From Leifsonia sp. TF02-11 (GTDB lineage Bacteria > Actinomycetota > Actinomycetes > Actinomycetales > Microbacteriaceae), in contig NZ_JAGEKP010000003.1 of assembly GCF_017565305.1 (NCBI RefSeq), positions 124,001-188,000 of the forward strand: a stretch of DNA of 64,000 bases, given 5' to 3'. Below are positions 51,585 through 59,861 of the stretch, piece by piece (positions within the stretch are counted from its first letter, which is position 1; each line of letters opens with the position of its first letter). The position numbers were made by a program, and so were the translations under genes. The notes under the pieces are model-generated. The model did no database searches. It was not told the DNA's origin and saw nothing but the letters and a program-made list of their open reading frames with translations.

Positions 51585-53549
51585 TCAGGCGTCGATGATG
51601 CGGACGAGCTCGTCGATGAACGCCGTGAAGGTGTCCGCCCGGCGGATGAGGCCGAGAACGGCCTCCCGATCGGAGAACACCTCGACGAACTGATCGAAGA
51701 CGGTCTGGAAGGCGGCGCGACCGCCCTCGGAGAACGCGATGAACGCGATCACGTTGACCCGCGCGTCACCCCAGTCCATCGCCGTGTCGTTGACCACGAT
51801 CGCGATCGCCGTGCGCTTGGCGTTCATGGTCATCGCGTGCGGCACGGCGAGGGTCTCGGTGAACGCCGTCGATGACATCTGCTCGCGCTCGACGGCCTGT
51901 TCCACATAGTCGCTGCCGATCGCGTCCGCCGCGATCATCCGGTCGCCGAGGGCCCGGATCATCGTGATCGCATCGCGCGCGTAGAAGTTGCGCAGGAAGA
52001 GGCTCTCGTCGAAGTACTCGAGCAGCTCGTTCTTGATCCCCGCCCGACGGCGCTGGCGACGGATGCGCGAGACGGACTGCCGGATGTGCTCGACATCGGT
52101 CTCGGTGAGGAACGGTTGGACGATCACGGTGTTCTCGCGCCGCCCGCGCGGATCGATGGTCGTCAGCACCAGATCGGCGTCGATCGACGACCAGTCTGCG
52201 TCGGTGGAGGTGATGACGCTCACGATGTCGAGCTCGTCGCCGAGCGCGCTCTCCAGCTTCTCGCGCAACAGGATGTGCATGTCGTAGTAGTTGGGGCAGA
52301 CCACTGCGGTGCGCACGGCGTCCTGTCGGCGCGACTGCTGCTCGAGGTAGGCACCGACGTGCATCGCGATGTAGGCGATCTCGTCGTCGTTGACCGCGAT
52401 GCCCTCTGCCGTCTGCAGCCTGCTCGCGATGTAGACGGCGAGCTCGTAGGTCATCGGGTACGAGCTCTTGATCGAGCGGGTGAGCGGGTTGCGGGAGTAG
52501 GTGTTCTCGTGGGCGCGGGCCACCAGATTCTGCACGTGCAGGGTGAGACGCACGATGAAGTCCTCGTCCCGGAGGTCCACCAGGTACTCCGTCGACGCCC
52601 GGGCGACGATCCCCCGAACCGTGGCGAGGTCCTCCTGGCTGACGAACTCCTCGACGCTGTCCCTGCCTGCACCGGGGGCGATGACCCTGGTGCGCAGCAG
52701 GATCGCCAGGTATCGCAGCTCGGTCGGGTCGAGCTCGACGTCGAAGTGCTTGTGCACGAGCGCGCCCAGGTCGTCGGCCAGGCTGCGCAGCGCCTCCCCC
52801 GGCTCCGCGCCGCCGGCGGCGGGCAGCACGCGGTCTTTGGCCACCCGGTCGAGCGCGACGGCCATGTGCAGCAGCACGTCGTTGATGCCGTACTCGTTGA
52901 CGAAGAAGCCGCGAGCGTCGAGCATCTCGACCAGGTCGGACTTGAACGCGGCCAGCCCTTCTGACGCGAACGCCTCCTGGATGCGCGACACGTCGACGAC
53001 GCCCTGGCGCATCTCGTCGCGGAACAGCCGGCTGATGAGCTTGCGCCGCGCGATCTCCGGCCCGGTGAGCCGCGCGACGGCCCCGCGTCGCTCGAGCTCC
53101 AGCTCGGTGCCGGCGAGCAGGCCGCGCACGCGGCTGAGATCCGCCTCGATGGTGGAGTCGCTGACGAACACGCTCTCGGCGGTCTCGTAGACATCGATCC
53201 CGTCCGGCTCGTCGAGCAGGCGCCGGGCGAGGAAGGCCAGCCGTTCCTGCGGCGATCCCGCCGAGGGCGACGTGGCCGGCACGTCGGCGAGGTAGGCCGC
53301 GTAGGCGTCGCCCCTCACGCGATAACCCGTCGGTCCCGACTCGACGAGTTCGCCGAGTGCCGCCGCGTAGCTGCGGATGCTGCGGGAGGTCACACCAAGG
53401 TCGCGTGCGAGCTCTGCGGCCGTCACCCAGGCAGCACGACGCGACAGGATGTCGAGCATCCTCGTCTGCTTCGCCGAGAGAGCCACCCGCCGAGACCGCC
53501 TTTCCGTCTCCGAGTCAATCACGACGAACGGGCGATGGGAGGGGTTCAC
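51585..53549 (-). CDS. mtlR: PTS-controlled transcriptional activator of the mannitol operon (MtlR-like)
   Basis: 654 residues, GTG start. Order of domains: DeoR/Mga-type HTH (SAKQTRMLDILSRRAAWVTAAELARDLG, about residues 24-70), a second HTH-like part, two PRDs (about 190-410, with YIAMHVGAYLEQ in the second), an EIIB-Gat-like domain, and an EIIA-mannitol-like domain with phosphorylatable His in LAVPHAMTM (about residues 510-654). Such proteins are switched by PTS phosphorylation. It is divergent from the PTS operon it most likely activates. Confidence 0.9.
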   Translation of the reverse strand: MNPSHRPFVVIDSETERRSRRVALSAKQTRMLDILSRRAAWVTAAELARDLGVTSRSIRSYAAALGELVESGPTGYRVRGDAYAAYLADVPATSPSAGSPQERLAFLARRLLDEPDGIDVYETAESVFVSDSTIEADLSRVRGLLAGTELELERRGAVARLTGPEIARRKLISRLFRDEMRQGVVDVSRIQEAFASEGLAAFKSDLVEMLDARGFFVNEYGINDVLLHMAVALDRVAKDRVLPAAGGAEPGEALRSLADDLGALVHKHFDVELDPTELRYLAILLRTRVIAPGAGRDSVEEFVSQEDLATVRGIVARASTEYLVDLRDEDFIVRLTLHVQNLVARAHENTYSRNPLTRSIKSSYPMTYELAVYIASRLQTAEGIAVNDDEIAYIAMHVGAYLEQQSRRQDAVRTAVVCPNYYDMHILLREKLESALGDELDIVSVITSTDADWSSIDADLVLTTIDPRGRRENTVIVQPFLTETDVEHIRQSVSRIRRQRRRAGIKNELLEYFDESLFLRNFYARDAITMIRALGDRMIAADAIGSDYVEQAVEREQMSSTAFTETLAVPHAMTMNAKRTAIAIVVNDTAMDWGDARVNVIAFIAFSEGGRAAFQTVFDQFVEVFSDREAVLGLIRRADTFTAFIDELVRIIDA

Positions 53550-53556
53550 GATGCGA

Positions 53557-53574
53557 CTTCCTCCCCCCAGGAAG
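53557..53574. promoter_or_regulatory. Dyad CTTCCT-N6-AGGAAG in mtlR/PTS divergent region
   Basis: Perfect 6-bp arms around six C residues, 8 bp upstream of the mtlR start and 108 bp upstream of the orphan EIIB gene. A possible MtlR site; weak evidence. Confidence 0.3.
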
Positions 53575-53681
53575 AAACGCTGCTGGCCCCCGGACGGGCG
53601 CCACGATCACGATGGAGACGATCCACCGGACTATCGGTCCCGCTCCATCCGCACAACCGCAGCACGAAAGGCAACAGGTCG

Positions 53682-53990
53682 ATGAAGATCGTCGTCGTCT
53701 GCGGCGCGGGCGCCTCCAGCACCTTCGTCGCCGTGAAGCTCCGCTCCGCCGCCGCCGCACGCGGCCTCACGCTCGAGGTCGCCGCGGGCAGTGCGAGCCA
53801 GCTCGACTCGCTCGCCGGTATCGACGTCGTGCTCGTCGGGGCGCATCTGGAGGCCGTCGTGCCGGAACTGCGGGCGCGAGCCGGCGCGACCGGGACCGCG
53901 ATCGCCGTCCTCCCGCCCGTCTCGCCCGCCGCGCTCGACGGCGCCGCCGCGCTGGAGCTGGCCCTCAGCGCGAAGGCCGGGGCACGATGA
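53682..53990 (+). CDS. Orphan PTS EIIB-like protein (lactose/cellobiose fold)
   Basis: 102 residues. Starts KIVVVCGAGASSTFVAVKL: Cys7 in a P-loop-like CGAGASST is the phosphocysteine site of the lactose/cellobiose EIIB fold. The remainder (GIDVVLVGAHLEAVVPELRA) fits that fold. No EIIC of the same family is encoded nearby, and MtlA already carries its own EIIB, so this protein may serve in phosphoryl transfer or signalling, for instance to MtlR. First gene of the operon. Confidence 0.75.
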   Translation: MKIVVVCGAGASSTFVAVKLRSAAAARGLTLEVAAGSASQLDSLAGIDVVLVGAHLEAVVPELRARAGATGTAIAVLPPVSPAALDGAAALELALSAKAGAR

Positions 53991-54053
53991 GAGCGGACGG
54001 CACCGCCGAGTCGCGGCGTAGTGTGCCCCCGGACAACGAAGGAGACCGAAACC

Positions 54054-54320
54054 ATGGCTGAGCGGATCATCACCGTCGGATCGACCCACGGGCTGCACGC
54101 CCGTCCCGCCAAGCTCTTCGTCGAGGCCGTCGGCGCCTCCGGCGCGAAGGTGTCGCTCGCGAAGGAGGGCGGCCGTTCCGTCGACGCCGGCAGCATCCTC
54201 GGGGTGATCTCGCTCGGCATCGACCACGGCGACAAGATCGTGCTGACGACCGACGCCCCGAACGGCGAGGCCGTCCTCGACGACCTCGCCGTCATCCTGA
54301 CCACCGACCACGACGCCTGA
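54054..54320 (+). CDS. ptsH: Phosphocarrier protein HPr
   Basis: 88 residues with GAAGGAG upstream. GLHARPAK contains the phosphorylated His; DAGSILGVISLGID contains the Ser46-equivalent, although HPr kinase is not generally found in this group. It passes phosphate from EI to the EIIA domains. It stands two bases before ptsI, inside the mannitol operon, so general PTS genes are here tied to one sugar system. Confidence 0.93.
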   Translation: MAERIITVGSTHGLHARPAKLFVEAVGASGAKVSLAKEGGRSVDAGSILGVISLGIDHGDKIVLTTDAPNGEAVLDDLAVILTTDHDA

Positions 54321-54322
54321 TC

Positions 54323-56011
54323 ATGACCGAGACCAGCATCGTCCTCACCGGAGCCGGCATCGGCCAGGGCATCGCCCTCGGGCCCGTCCTCCGGATGTCC
54401 GACCCGCTTCCCGAGCCGGAGGCGACCCCGAGCACCCGCACTCCCGACGAGGAGAAGGCGCGCGTCGCCGCGGCCGTCCAGACCGTGGCCGCCGACCTCC
54501 GCGAGCGAGCGGGCAGGGTCACCGGTACCGCCGCCGAGGTGCTCGAGGCGCAGTCGATGATGGCGGAGGACTCCTCCCTCGCCGCCGACGTGGCCTCCCG
54601 CATCGAGGGCGGCACCACCGCCGAGCGTGCGGTGTTCGAGGGCTTCGGGGTCTTCCGCGACATGCTCATCGGCCTCGGCGGCTACATGGGCGAGCGCGCC
54701 ACCGACCTCGACGACGTGGCCCAGCGGGTGATCGCCGCGCTGGAGGGGCGCCCGGCCCCCGGGGTCCCGGAATCCGACGAGCCCTTCGTCCTCGTGGCGA
54801 CCGACCTCGCGCCAGCCGACACCGCCCTGCTCGACCTCACGAAGGTGCTCGGACTGGTGACCCGCGAGGGCGGCCCGACCTCCCACACCGCGATCCTCGC
54901 CCGCGAGAAGGCGATCGTCGCGATCGTCGGCGTCGCAGGGGCAGACGAGCTGACGGGAGGCACCGAGGTGATCCTCGACGCCGGGGCCGGCACGGTCACC
55001 GTCGCACCGAGCGCCGACCAGAGCGAGGCGGCCCGCCGCCGCATCGCCGAACGCGAAGCCGCACTCGCCGGCGGGCTGGAACCCGGCGCGCTCGCCGACG
55101 GAACACCCGTCCCGCTGCTCGCGAACCTCGGGTCGGCCGAAGGGGCCGAGAAGGCCGTGGCGGCCGGCGCGGAAGGCGTCGGGCTGTTCCGCACGGAGTT
55201 CCTCTTCCTCGACGCGCGGATGGCCCCGACCGTCGAGCAGCAGCGCGAGCAGTACGTGAAGCTGCTGCAGGCGTTCCCCGACAAGAAGGTCGTGGTCCGC
55301 GTGCTCGACGCCGGCGCCGACAAGCCGCTCGAGTTCCTCAACGACGCCCACGAGGACAACCCCGCCCTCGGCCTGCGTGGCATCCGCTCGCTGCGCGCCA
55401 ACGAAGACATCCTGCGCGAGCAGCTGACGGCTCTCGCAGAGGCGGACGCCGCCACCGAGGCGGACCTCTGGGTCATGGCTCCGATGGTGGCGACGGTGGA
55501 GGAGACGCGGTACTTCGTGCACCTCGCCACCGAGTTCGGGTTGAAGACCGTCGGCGTCATGGTGGAGGTGCCGTCGGCCGCCTTGCTCGCCGACCGCGTG
55601 CTGCGCGAGGCCGCCTTCGCCTCCATCGGCACCAACGACCTCACCCAGTACACACTCGCTGCCGACCGTCTCCTCGGCTCGGTCGCCGGCTACCAGGACC
55701 CGTGGCATCCCGCCGTCCTCCGCCTCATCGGCGAGGTCGGCTCCGCCGGAGCCGCGTACGGGAAGCCCGTGGGAATCTGCGGCGAGGCCGCTGCCGACCC
55801 GCTGCTCGCGGTCGTCCTCGTCGGCCTCGGCGCGACGACCCTCTCGATGTCGCCGGCGGCACTCGCCGACGTGCGGCTGTCCCTCACCCAGTACACACTC
55901 GACCAGGCCCGCACCCTGGCCGAGGTCGCCCTGGCCGCCGACGGCGCGGCCGAAGCCCGGGAGGCCGTCCGAACCGCGGCCGCCGGGTTCCCCCCTCCCG
56001 ACGCTCCCTAG
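54323..56011 (+). CDS. ptsI: PTS enzyme I (phosphoenolpyruvate-protein phosphotransferase)
   Basis: 562 residues. The phosphohistidine loop is REGGPTSHTAILAREKAI; the PEP-binding barrel shows GLFRTEFLFLDA, VVVRVLDAGADKPL, IRSLRANEDIL and SIGTNDLTQYTLAADR, with the catalytic Cys in VGICGEAAADP. It takes phosphate from PEP and gives it to HPr. Start is two bases after the ptsH stop. Confidence 0.95.
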   Translation: MTETSIVLTGAGIGQGIALGPVLRMSDPLPEPEATPSTRTPDEEKARVAAAVQTVAADLRERAGRVTGTAAEVLEAQSMMAEDSSLAADVASRIEGGTTAERAVFEGFGVFRDMLIGLGGYMGERATDLDDVAQRVIAALEGRPAPGVPESDEPFVLVATDLAPADTALLDLTKVLGLVTREGGPTSHTAILAREKAIVAIVGVAGADELTGGTEVILDAGAGTVTVAPSADQSEAARRRIAEREAALAGGLEPGALADGTPVPLLANLGSAEGAEKAVAAGAEGVGLFRTEFLFLDARMAPTVEQQREQYVKLLQAFPDKKVVVRVLDAGADKPLEFLNDAHEDNPALGLRGIRSLRANEDILREQLTALAEADAATEADLWVMAPMVATVEETRYFVHLATEFGLKTVGVMVEVPSAALLADRVLREAAFASIGTNDLTQYTLAADRLLGSVAGYQDPWHPAVLRLIGEVGSAGAAYGKPVGICGEAAADPLLAVVLVGLGATTLSMSPAALADVRLSLTQYTLDQARTLAEVALAADGAAEAREAVRTAAAGFPPPDAP

Positions 56012-56041
56012 CGCGGGCCGACACAGAAACGAGGCACCATC

Positions 56042-57658
56042 ATGACATCGGCGACAGCGACGACGCCGAAGAAGCCCAGCAGCGCTCGCGTCCACGTGCA
56101 GCGCTTCGGGACCTTCCTCTCGAATATGGTCATGCCGAACATCCCGGCGTTCATCGCCTGGGGGTTCATCACGGCCCTCTTCATCGCCACCGGCTGGCTG
56201 CAGAGCACCGGGTGGGCGATCAACGGCATCCTGGGCGGCTTCGGGGACCAGGCCAAGATCGGCTGGACCGGCGCGGCGACAGTGCTCGCGCAGGACCCGA
56301 GCGGTCACACCTTCCAGCAGTATGTGGGTCTCGTCGGCCCGATGATCACATACCTGCTCCCCTTGCTCATTGCAAACACCGGCGGCCGCATGGTCTACGG
56401 CGTCCGGGGCGGCGTGGTCGGCAGCATCGCGACCATGGGTGTCATCGTCGGCTCGAACATCCCGATGTTCATCGGCGCGATGATCATGGGCCCGCTCAGC
56501 GCGTGGGTCATGAAGAAGGTCGACAGCATCTGGGAGGGCAAGATCAAGGCCGGCTTCGAGATGCTGGTGAACAACTTCTCGGCCGGCATCGTCGGCATGC
56601 TGCTGTCGATCGGCGCGTTCTTCGGCATCGCGCCGCTCGTGGAGTGGCTGAGCTCGATTCTGAGCAACGCGGTCAACTGGCTGGTCAGCGCGCATCTGCT
56701 GCCGTTCGCCAGCATTCTCATCGAGCCGGGCAAGGTGCTGTTCCTCAACAACGCCATCAACCACGGGGTGCTCACGCCACTCGGCATCGAGCAGGCGCAG
56801 CAGCAGGGCAAGTCCATCCTGTTCCTGCTCGAGGCCAATCCCGGCCCCGGATTCGGCATCCTGATCGCGTACTCGATCTTCGGCCTGGGCATCGCCAAGG
56901 CGAGCGCGCCAGGCGCCGCACTGATCCAGTTCGTCGGCGGTATCCACGAGATCTACTTCCCGTATGTGCTGATGAAGCCGATGATCGTCATTGCGGCGAT
57001 CCTGGGCGGCATGACCGGCATCGCCATCAACGTGACCTTCAACTCGGGACTTCGCGCCCCGGCCTCCCCCGGCTCCATCATCGCGGTCGTCGCGCAGGCG
57101 CCGCTCACCAGCCTCCCCGGAGTCCTGCTCTCGGTCGTCGGGGCGGCTGCCGTCTCGTTCATCGTCGCGTCGATCATCCTGCGGGCGAGCCGCCGCCGCG
57201 ACCTCGCGGCAGGCAACGCGGGCGACCTCTCCGCTGCTGTCGCTCAGACCGAGGCGAACAAGGGCAAGTCGTCCTCCGTCCTCGAGGGTCTGGTGCAGGA
57301 AGGCGAGCACGACACCGGCGATGCCCAGGGCGACGCCACCGATCGACTGGTGCGCAACATCGTCTTCGCGTGCGACGCTGGGATGGGCTCGAGCGCGATG
57401 GGCGCGTCGGTGCTGCGAAACAAGTTCAAGAAGGCCGGCGTGGAGGGGGTCACCGTGACCAACCAGGCGATCTCGAACCTCGACGGGACGGCCGACCTGG
57501 TGATCACGCAGCGCGAGCTCACCGACCGCGCCAAGGGGCAGTCGCCGAACTCGCTGCACGTGTCCGTCGACAACTTCATGAACAGCCCGAAGTACGACGA
57601 GGTCGTCGACCTGGTCGCCAAGCAGAACCAGAACGCAACGGAGGACGCCACCAAATGA
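56042..57658 (+). CDS. mtlA: PTS mannitol-specific EIICB component
   Basis: 538 residues. EIIC membrane domain (residues about 15-345) with NMVMPNIPAFIAWGFITALFI, MVYGVRGGVVGSIATMGVI and the NHGVLTPLG and GGIHEIYFPYVLMKP segments of mannitol permeases. EIIB domain (about 430-530) with the phosphocysteine in VFACDAGMGSSAMG. No EIIA is fused; it is encoded by the next gene. It imports mannitol as mannitol-1-phosphate. Confidence 0.95.
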   Translation: MTSATATTPKKPSSARVHVQRFGTFLSNMVMPNIPAFIAWGFITALFIATGWLQSTGWAINGILGGFGDQAKIGWTGAATVLAQDPSGHTFQQYVGLVGPMITYLLPLLIANTGGRMVYGVRGGVVGSIATMGVIVGSNIPMFIGAMIMGPLSAWVMKKVDSIWEGKIKAGFEMLVNNFSAGIVGMLLSIGAFFGIAPLVEWLSSILSNAVNWLVSAHLLPFASILIEPGKVLFLNNAINHGVLTPLGIEQAQQQGKSILFLLEANPGPGFGILIAYSIFGLGIAKASAPGAALIQFVGGIHEIYFPYVLMKPMIVIAAILGGMTGIAINVTFNSGLRAPASPGSIIAVVAQAPLTSLPGVLLSVVGAAAVSFIVASIILRASRRRDLAAGNAGDLSAAVAQTEANKGKSSSVLEGLVQEGEHDTGDAQGDATDRLVRNIVFACDAGMGSSAMGASVLRNKFKKAGVEGVTVTNQAISNLDGTADLVITQRELTDRAKGQSPNSLHVSVDNFMNSPKYDEVVDLVAKQNQNATEDATK

Positions 57659-58092
57659 CCGACACGATTCTCGACCGGGCGAACGTCGTGGCCGCGGGCA
57701 GCGCGACCACGCGGGAGGACGCGATCCGGGAGGCGGGTGAGCTGCTCGTGAGGGCGGGCGCCGTGCAGCCGGGCTACGTCGACTCGATGGCGCAGCGCGA
57801 GGCGACCGTCTCCACCTTCATGGGGAACGGTCTCGCCATCCCGCACGGCACCAACGAGTCCAAGGACGAGATCGTGCGGTCGGCGCTCTCCTTCGTCCGC
57901 TACCCCTCGCCGCTCGACTGGGGCGGCGAGGAGGTGCGGTTCGTCGTGGGCATCGCCGGACGGAACAACGAGCACCTCGACATCCTGAGCAAGATCGCGA
58001 TCCTCTTCTCCGAGGAGGACGACGTTCAGAGGCTCATCGACGCGCCGGACGCGGACGCCCTGTTCGCACTCCTCGGCGACGTCAACGAGTAA
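57655..58092 (+). CDS. mtlF: PTS mannitol-specific EIIA component
   Basis: 145 residues, start overlapping the mtlA stop (ATGA). EIIA-mannitol/fructose family: [18 protein letters not shown], then the phosphohistidine in [16 protein letters not shown], then [19 protein letters not shown]. It relays phosphate from HPr to the MtlA EIIB domain. Confidence 0.95.
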   Translation: MTDTILDRANVVAAGSATTREDAIREAGELLVRAGAVQPGYVDSMAQREATVSTFMGNGLAIPHGTNESKDEIVRSALSFVRYPSPLDWGGEEVRFVVGIAGRNNEHLDILSKIAILFSEEDDVQRLIDAPDADALFALLGDVNE

Positions 58093-58105
58093 GACGGAGG
58101 CTCGG

Positions 58106-59257
58106 ATGAAGGCGGTCCATTTCGGGGCGGGCAACATCGGGCGCGGCTTCGTGGGGCTCCTGCTCCACGAAGCCGGGTACGAGGTGGTGTTCGCGGACGT
58201 GAACGCGGAACTGATCGACGCCCTCGCGGCGGCCGACTCCTACGACGTGCACCTCGTCGGCGACGAGTCGGAGACGAAGACCGTCACCGGCTTCCGCGCG
58301 ATCAACAGCGCGACAGACGAGGACGCGCTGGTCGCAGAGATCGCGACCGCCGATGTGGTCACCACCGCCGTCGGCCCGCGCATCCTGCGCTTCGTGGCCC
58401 CGGTGATCGCGCGCGGCCTGGCCGCCCGCGCTTCGGATGCGCCCCGCCTCGCGGTGATGGCGTGCGAGAACGCGATCGGTGCGACCGACCTGCTCGCCGC
58501 CGAGCTGATGGACGGCCTGCCGGACGACGACACCCGCGACGAGCTGGCCTCGCGCGCCGTGTTCGCGAACACGGCTGTCGACCGCATCGTGCCCGCCCAG
58601 GCCCCTGACGCGGGCATCGACGTGACGGTCGAGACCTTCTACGAGTGGGTCGTCGACCGCAGCCCGTTCAACGGGAACGTGCCGGTGATCCCCGGCGCGC
58701 ACTTCGTCGACTCGCTCGGCCCCTACATCGAGCGCAAGCTGTTCACGGTGAACACCGGGCACGCGACGGTTGCGTACACGGGGTTCCTCGCGGGCGCGAC
58801 CACGATCAGTCAGGCCATCGGGATCCCGTCGGTGTTGGAGGCCACCGAGGCGGCGCTCGTGGAGACATCGGCGGCGCTCGCCGCAAAGCACGGACTCGAC
58901 CCGGACGAGCTCGCGACCTACCGCGCCACGATCCTCAACCGCTTCCGCAATCCCTACCTCGTCGACGAGGTCACCCGCGTCGGCCGCGAACCGCTGCGCA
59001 AACTCGGCCGCAACGACCGGTTCATCGGTCCGGCCGCCGACTATGTGCAGTTCGTCGGCGGCGTGCCGGAGGCACTGCTCGCGGCCGTGGGCACCGCGCT
59101 GCGTTTCGACGTGCCGGAAGACTCGCAGAGCTTCGAGCTGCAGCAGCTGCTCCAGCGCGCGACGGCCGAGGACATCGTCGACGACGTCATGGGCGTGCAG
59201 CAGGGCGAGGAGCTCTTCGAGCCGCTGGTGGAGGTCGTGCGCGCGGCGCAACGCTGA
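58106..59257 (+). CDS. mtlD: Mannitol-1-phosphate 5-dehydrogenase
   Basis: 383 residues. NAD-binding [19 protein letters not shown] at the N-terminus and polyol-dehydrogenase long-chain signatures [20 protein letters not shown] (Lys and His of the active site) and [20 protein letters not shown]. It oxidises mannitol-1-phosphate to fructose-6-phosphate, completing the pathway set up by mtlA and mtlF. Last gene of the operon. Confidence 0.96.
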   Translation: MKAVHFGAGNIGRGFVGLLLHEAGYEVVFADVNAELIDALAAADSYDVHLVGDESETKTVTGFRAINSATDEDALVAEIATADVVTTAVGPRILRFVAPVIARGLAARASDAPRLAVMACENAIGATDLLAAELMDGLPDDDTRDELASRAVFANTAVDRIVPAQAPDAGIDVTVETFYEWVVDRSPFNGNVPVIPGAHFVDSLGPYIERKLFTVNTGHATVAYTGFLAGATTISQAIGIPSVLEATEAALVETSAALAAKHGLDPDELATYRATILNRFRNPYLVDEVTRVGREPLRKLGRNDRFIGPAADYVQFVGGVPEALLAAVGTALRFDVPEDSQSFELQQLLQRATAEDIVDDVMGVQQGEELFEPLVEVVRAAQR

Positions 59258-59258
59258 A

Positions 59259-59287
59259 GCGCGGCCGCGCCAAGCGATCGGCTCGCT
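59259..59287. terminator. Paired dyads between mtlD and the hydrolase gene
   Basis: GCGCGGCCGCGC (59259-59270) is a 12-bp palindrome and AGCGA-N5-TCGCT (59273-59287) a short hairpin that runs into the opposing stop codon. Weak individually; noted for their position at a convergent junction. Confidence 0.3.
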
Positions 59288-59861
59288 AGCGTGGAACGAT
59301 CGCGGCCGTCGGGTCGAGACACCAGTCGAGAACCGACGGCCACTCGCCGTACCCGGCGGCGATGGTGAGATGCCCTCCGCCCGGGATCGTGGTCAGCGGG
59401 ATGCCGAGGGGCTCGGCGAACAAGGTCCATGCGCCCTCCGGGCAGCACGGGTCGGCGTCGGAGGCGACGATGCGCGTCTGGGCGGCCGGACGGCTGACGG
59501 GCAGCTCGGCGAAGGCCGCGACCTCGGGATTGCCGCGCAGGAAACCGGGCGAGGGCGGCGAGACCAGCAGCACGCGGTCGACGACCGCTCCCGCCTCCGA
59601 GTCGTCCGGCCGCGCGCCCAGCCAGAGCGCAGCGCCCAGGCTGTGGGCGATGACCGTGACACGCGCACCGTCGGCGGCGGCCTCGTCCAGCGCCGCCGCG
59701 GCGGCCGCCCGCCAGGCCTCCACGTCGGGATCGGCCGCGTCCGGCAGCTGCGGGTAGACCACGCGCTCCCCGCGGCGGCGGAGAGCCGAGGCGAGCTCGT
59801 GCTGCCAGTGCCCTGGCGGGCGGAAGTTGTCCCAGCCGTGCAGGATCAGGAAGGCGCGCAT
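59286..59861 (-). CDS. RBBP9/YdeN family alpha/beta hydrolase
   Basis: 191 residues. FLILHGWDNFRPPGHWQHEL at the N-terminus, nucleophile elbow IAHSLGAALW with Ser, Asp in VASDADPCCP, and His in GGGHLTIAAGYGEWP, the serine-hydrolase triad of the RBBP9/YdeN family. Substrate unknown. Its start overlaps the end of the D-aminoacylase gene by 16 bp; TACGCT 7 nt upstream suggests its own leaderless promoter inside that gene. Confidence 0.88.
   Translation of the reverse strand: MRAFLILHGWDNFRPPGHWQHELASALRRRGERVVYPQLPDAADPDVEAWRAAAAAALDEAAADGARVTVIAHSLGAALWLGARPDDSEAGAVVDRVLLVSPPSPGFLRGNPEVAAFAELPVSRPAAQTRIVASDADPCCPEGAWTLFAEPLGIPLTTIPGGGHLTIAAGYGEWPSVLDWCLDPTAAIVPR

Noticed and set aside
53546-57559. 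Long minus-strand open frame of 1337 codons
   Set aside because: It lies antisense to the orphan EIIB, HPr, EI and MtlA genes, all of which have clear catalytic motifs.
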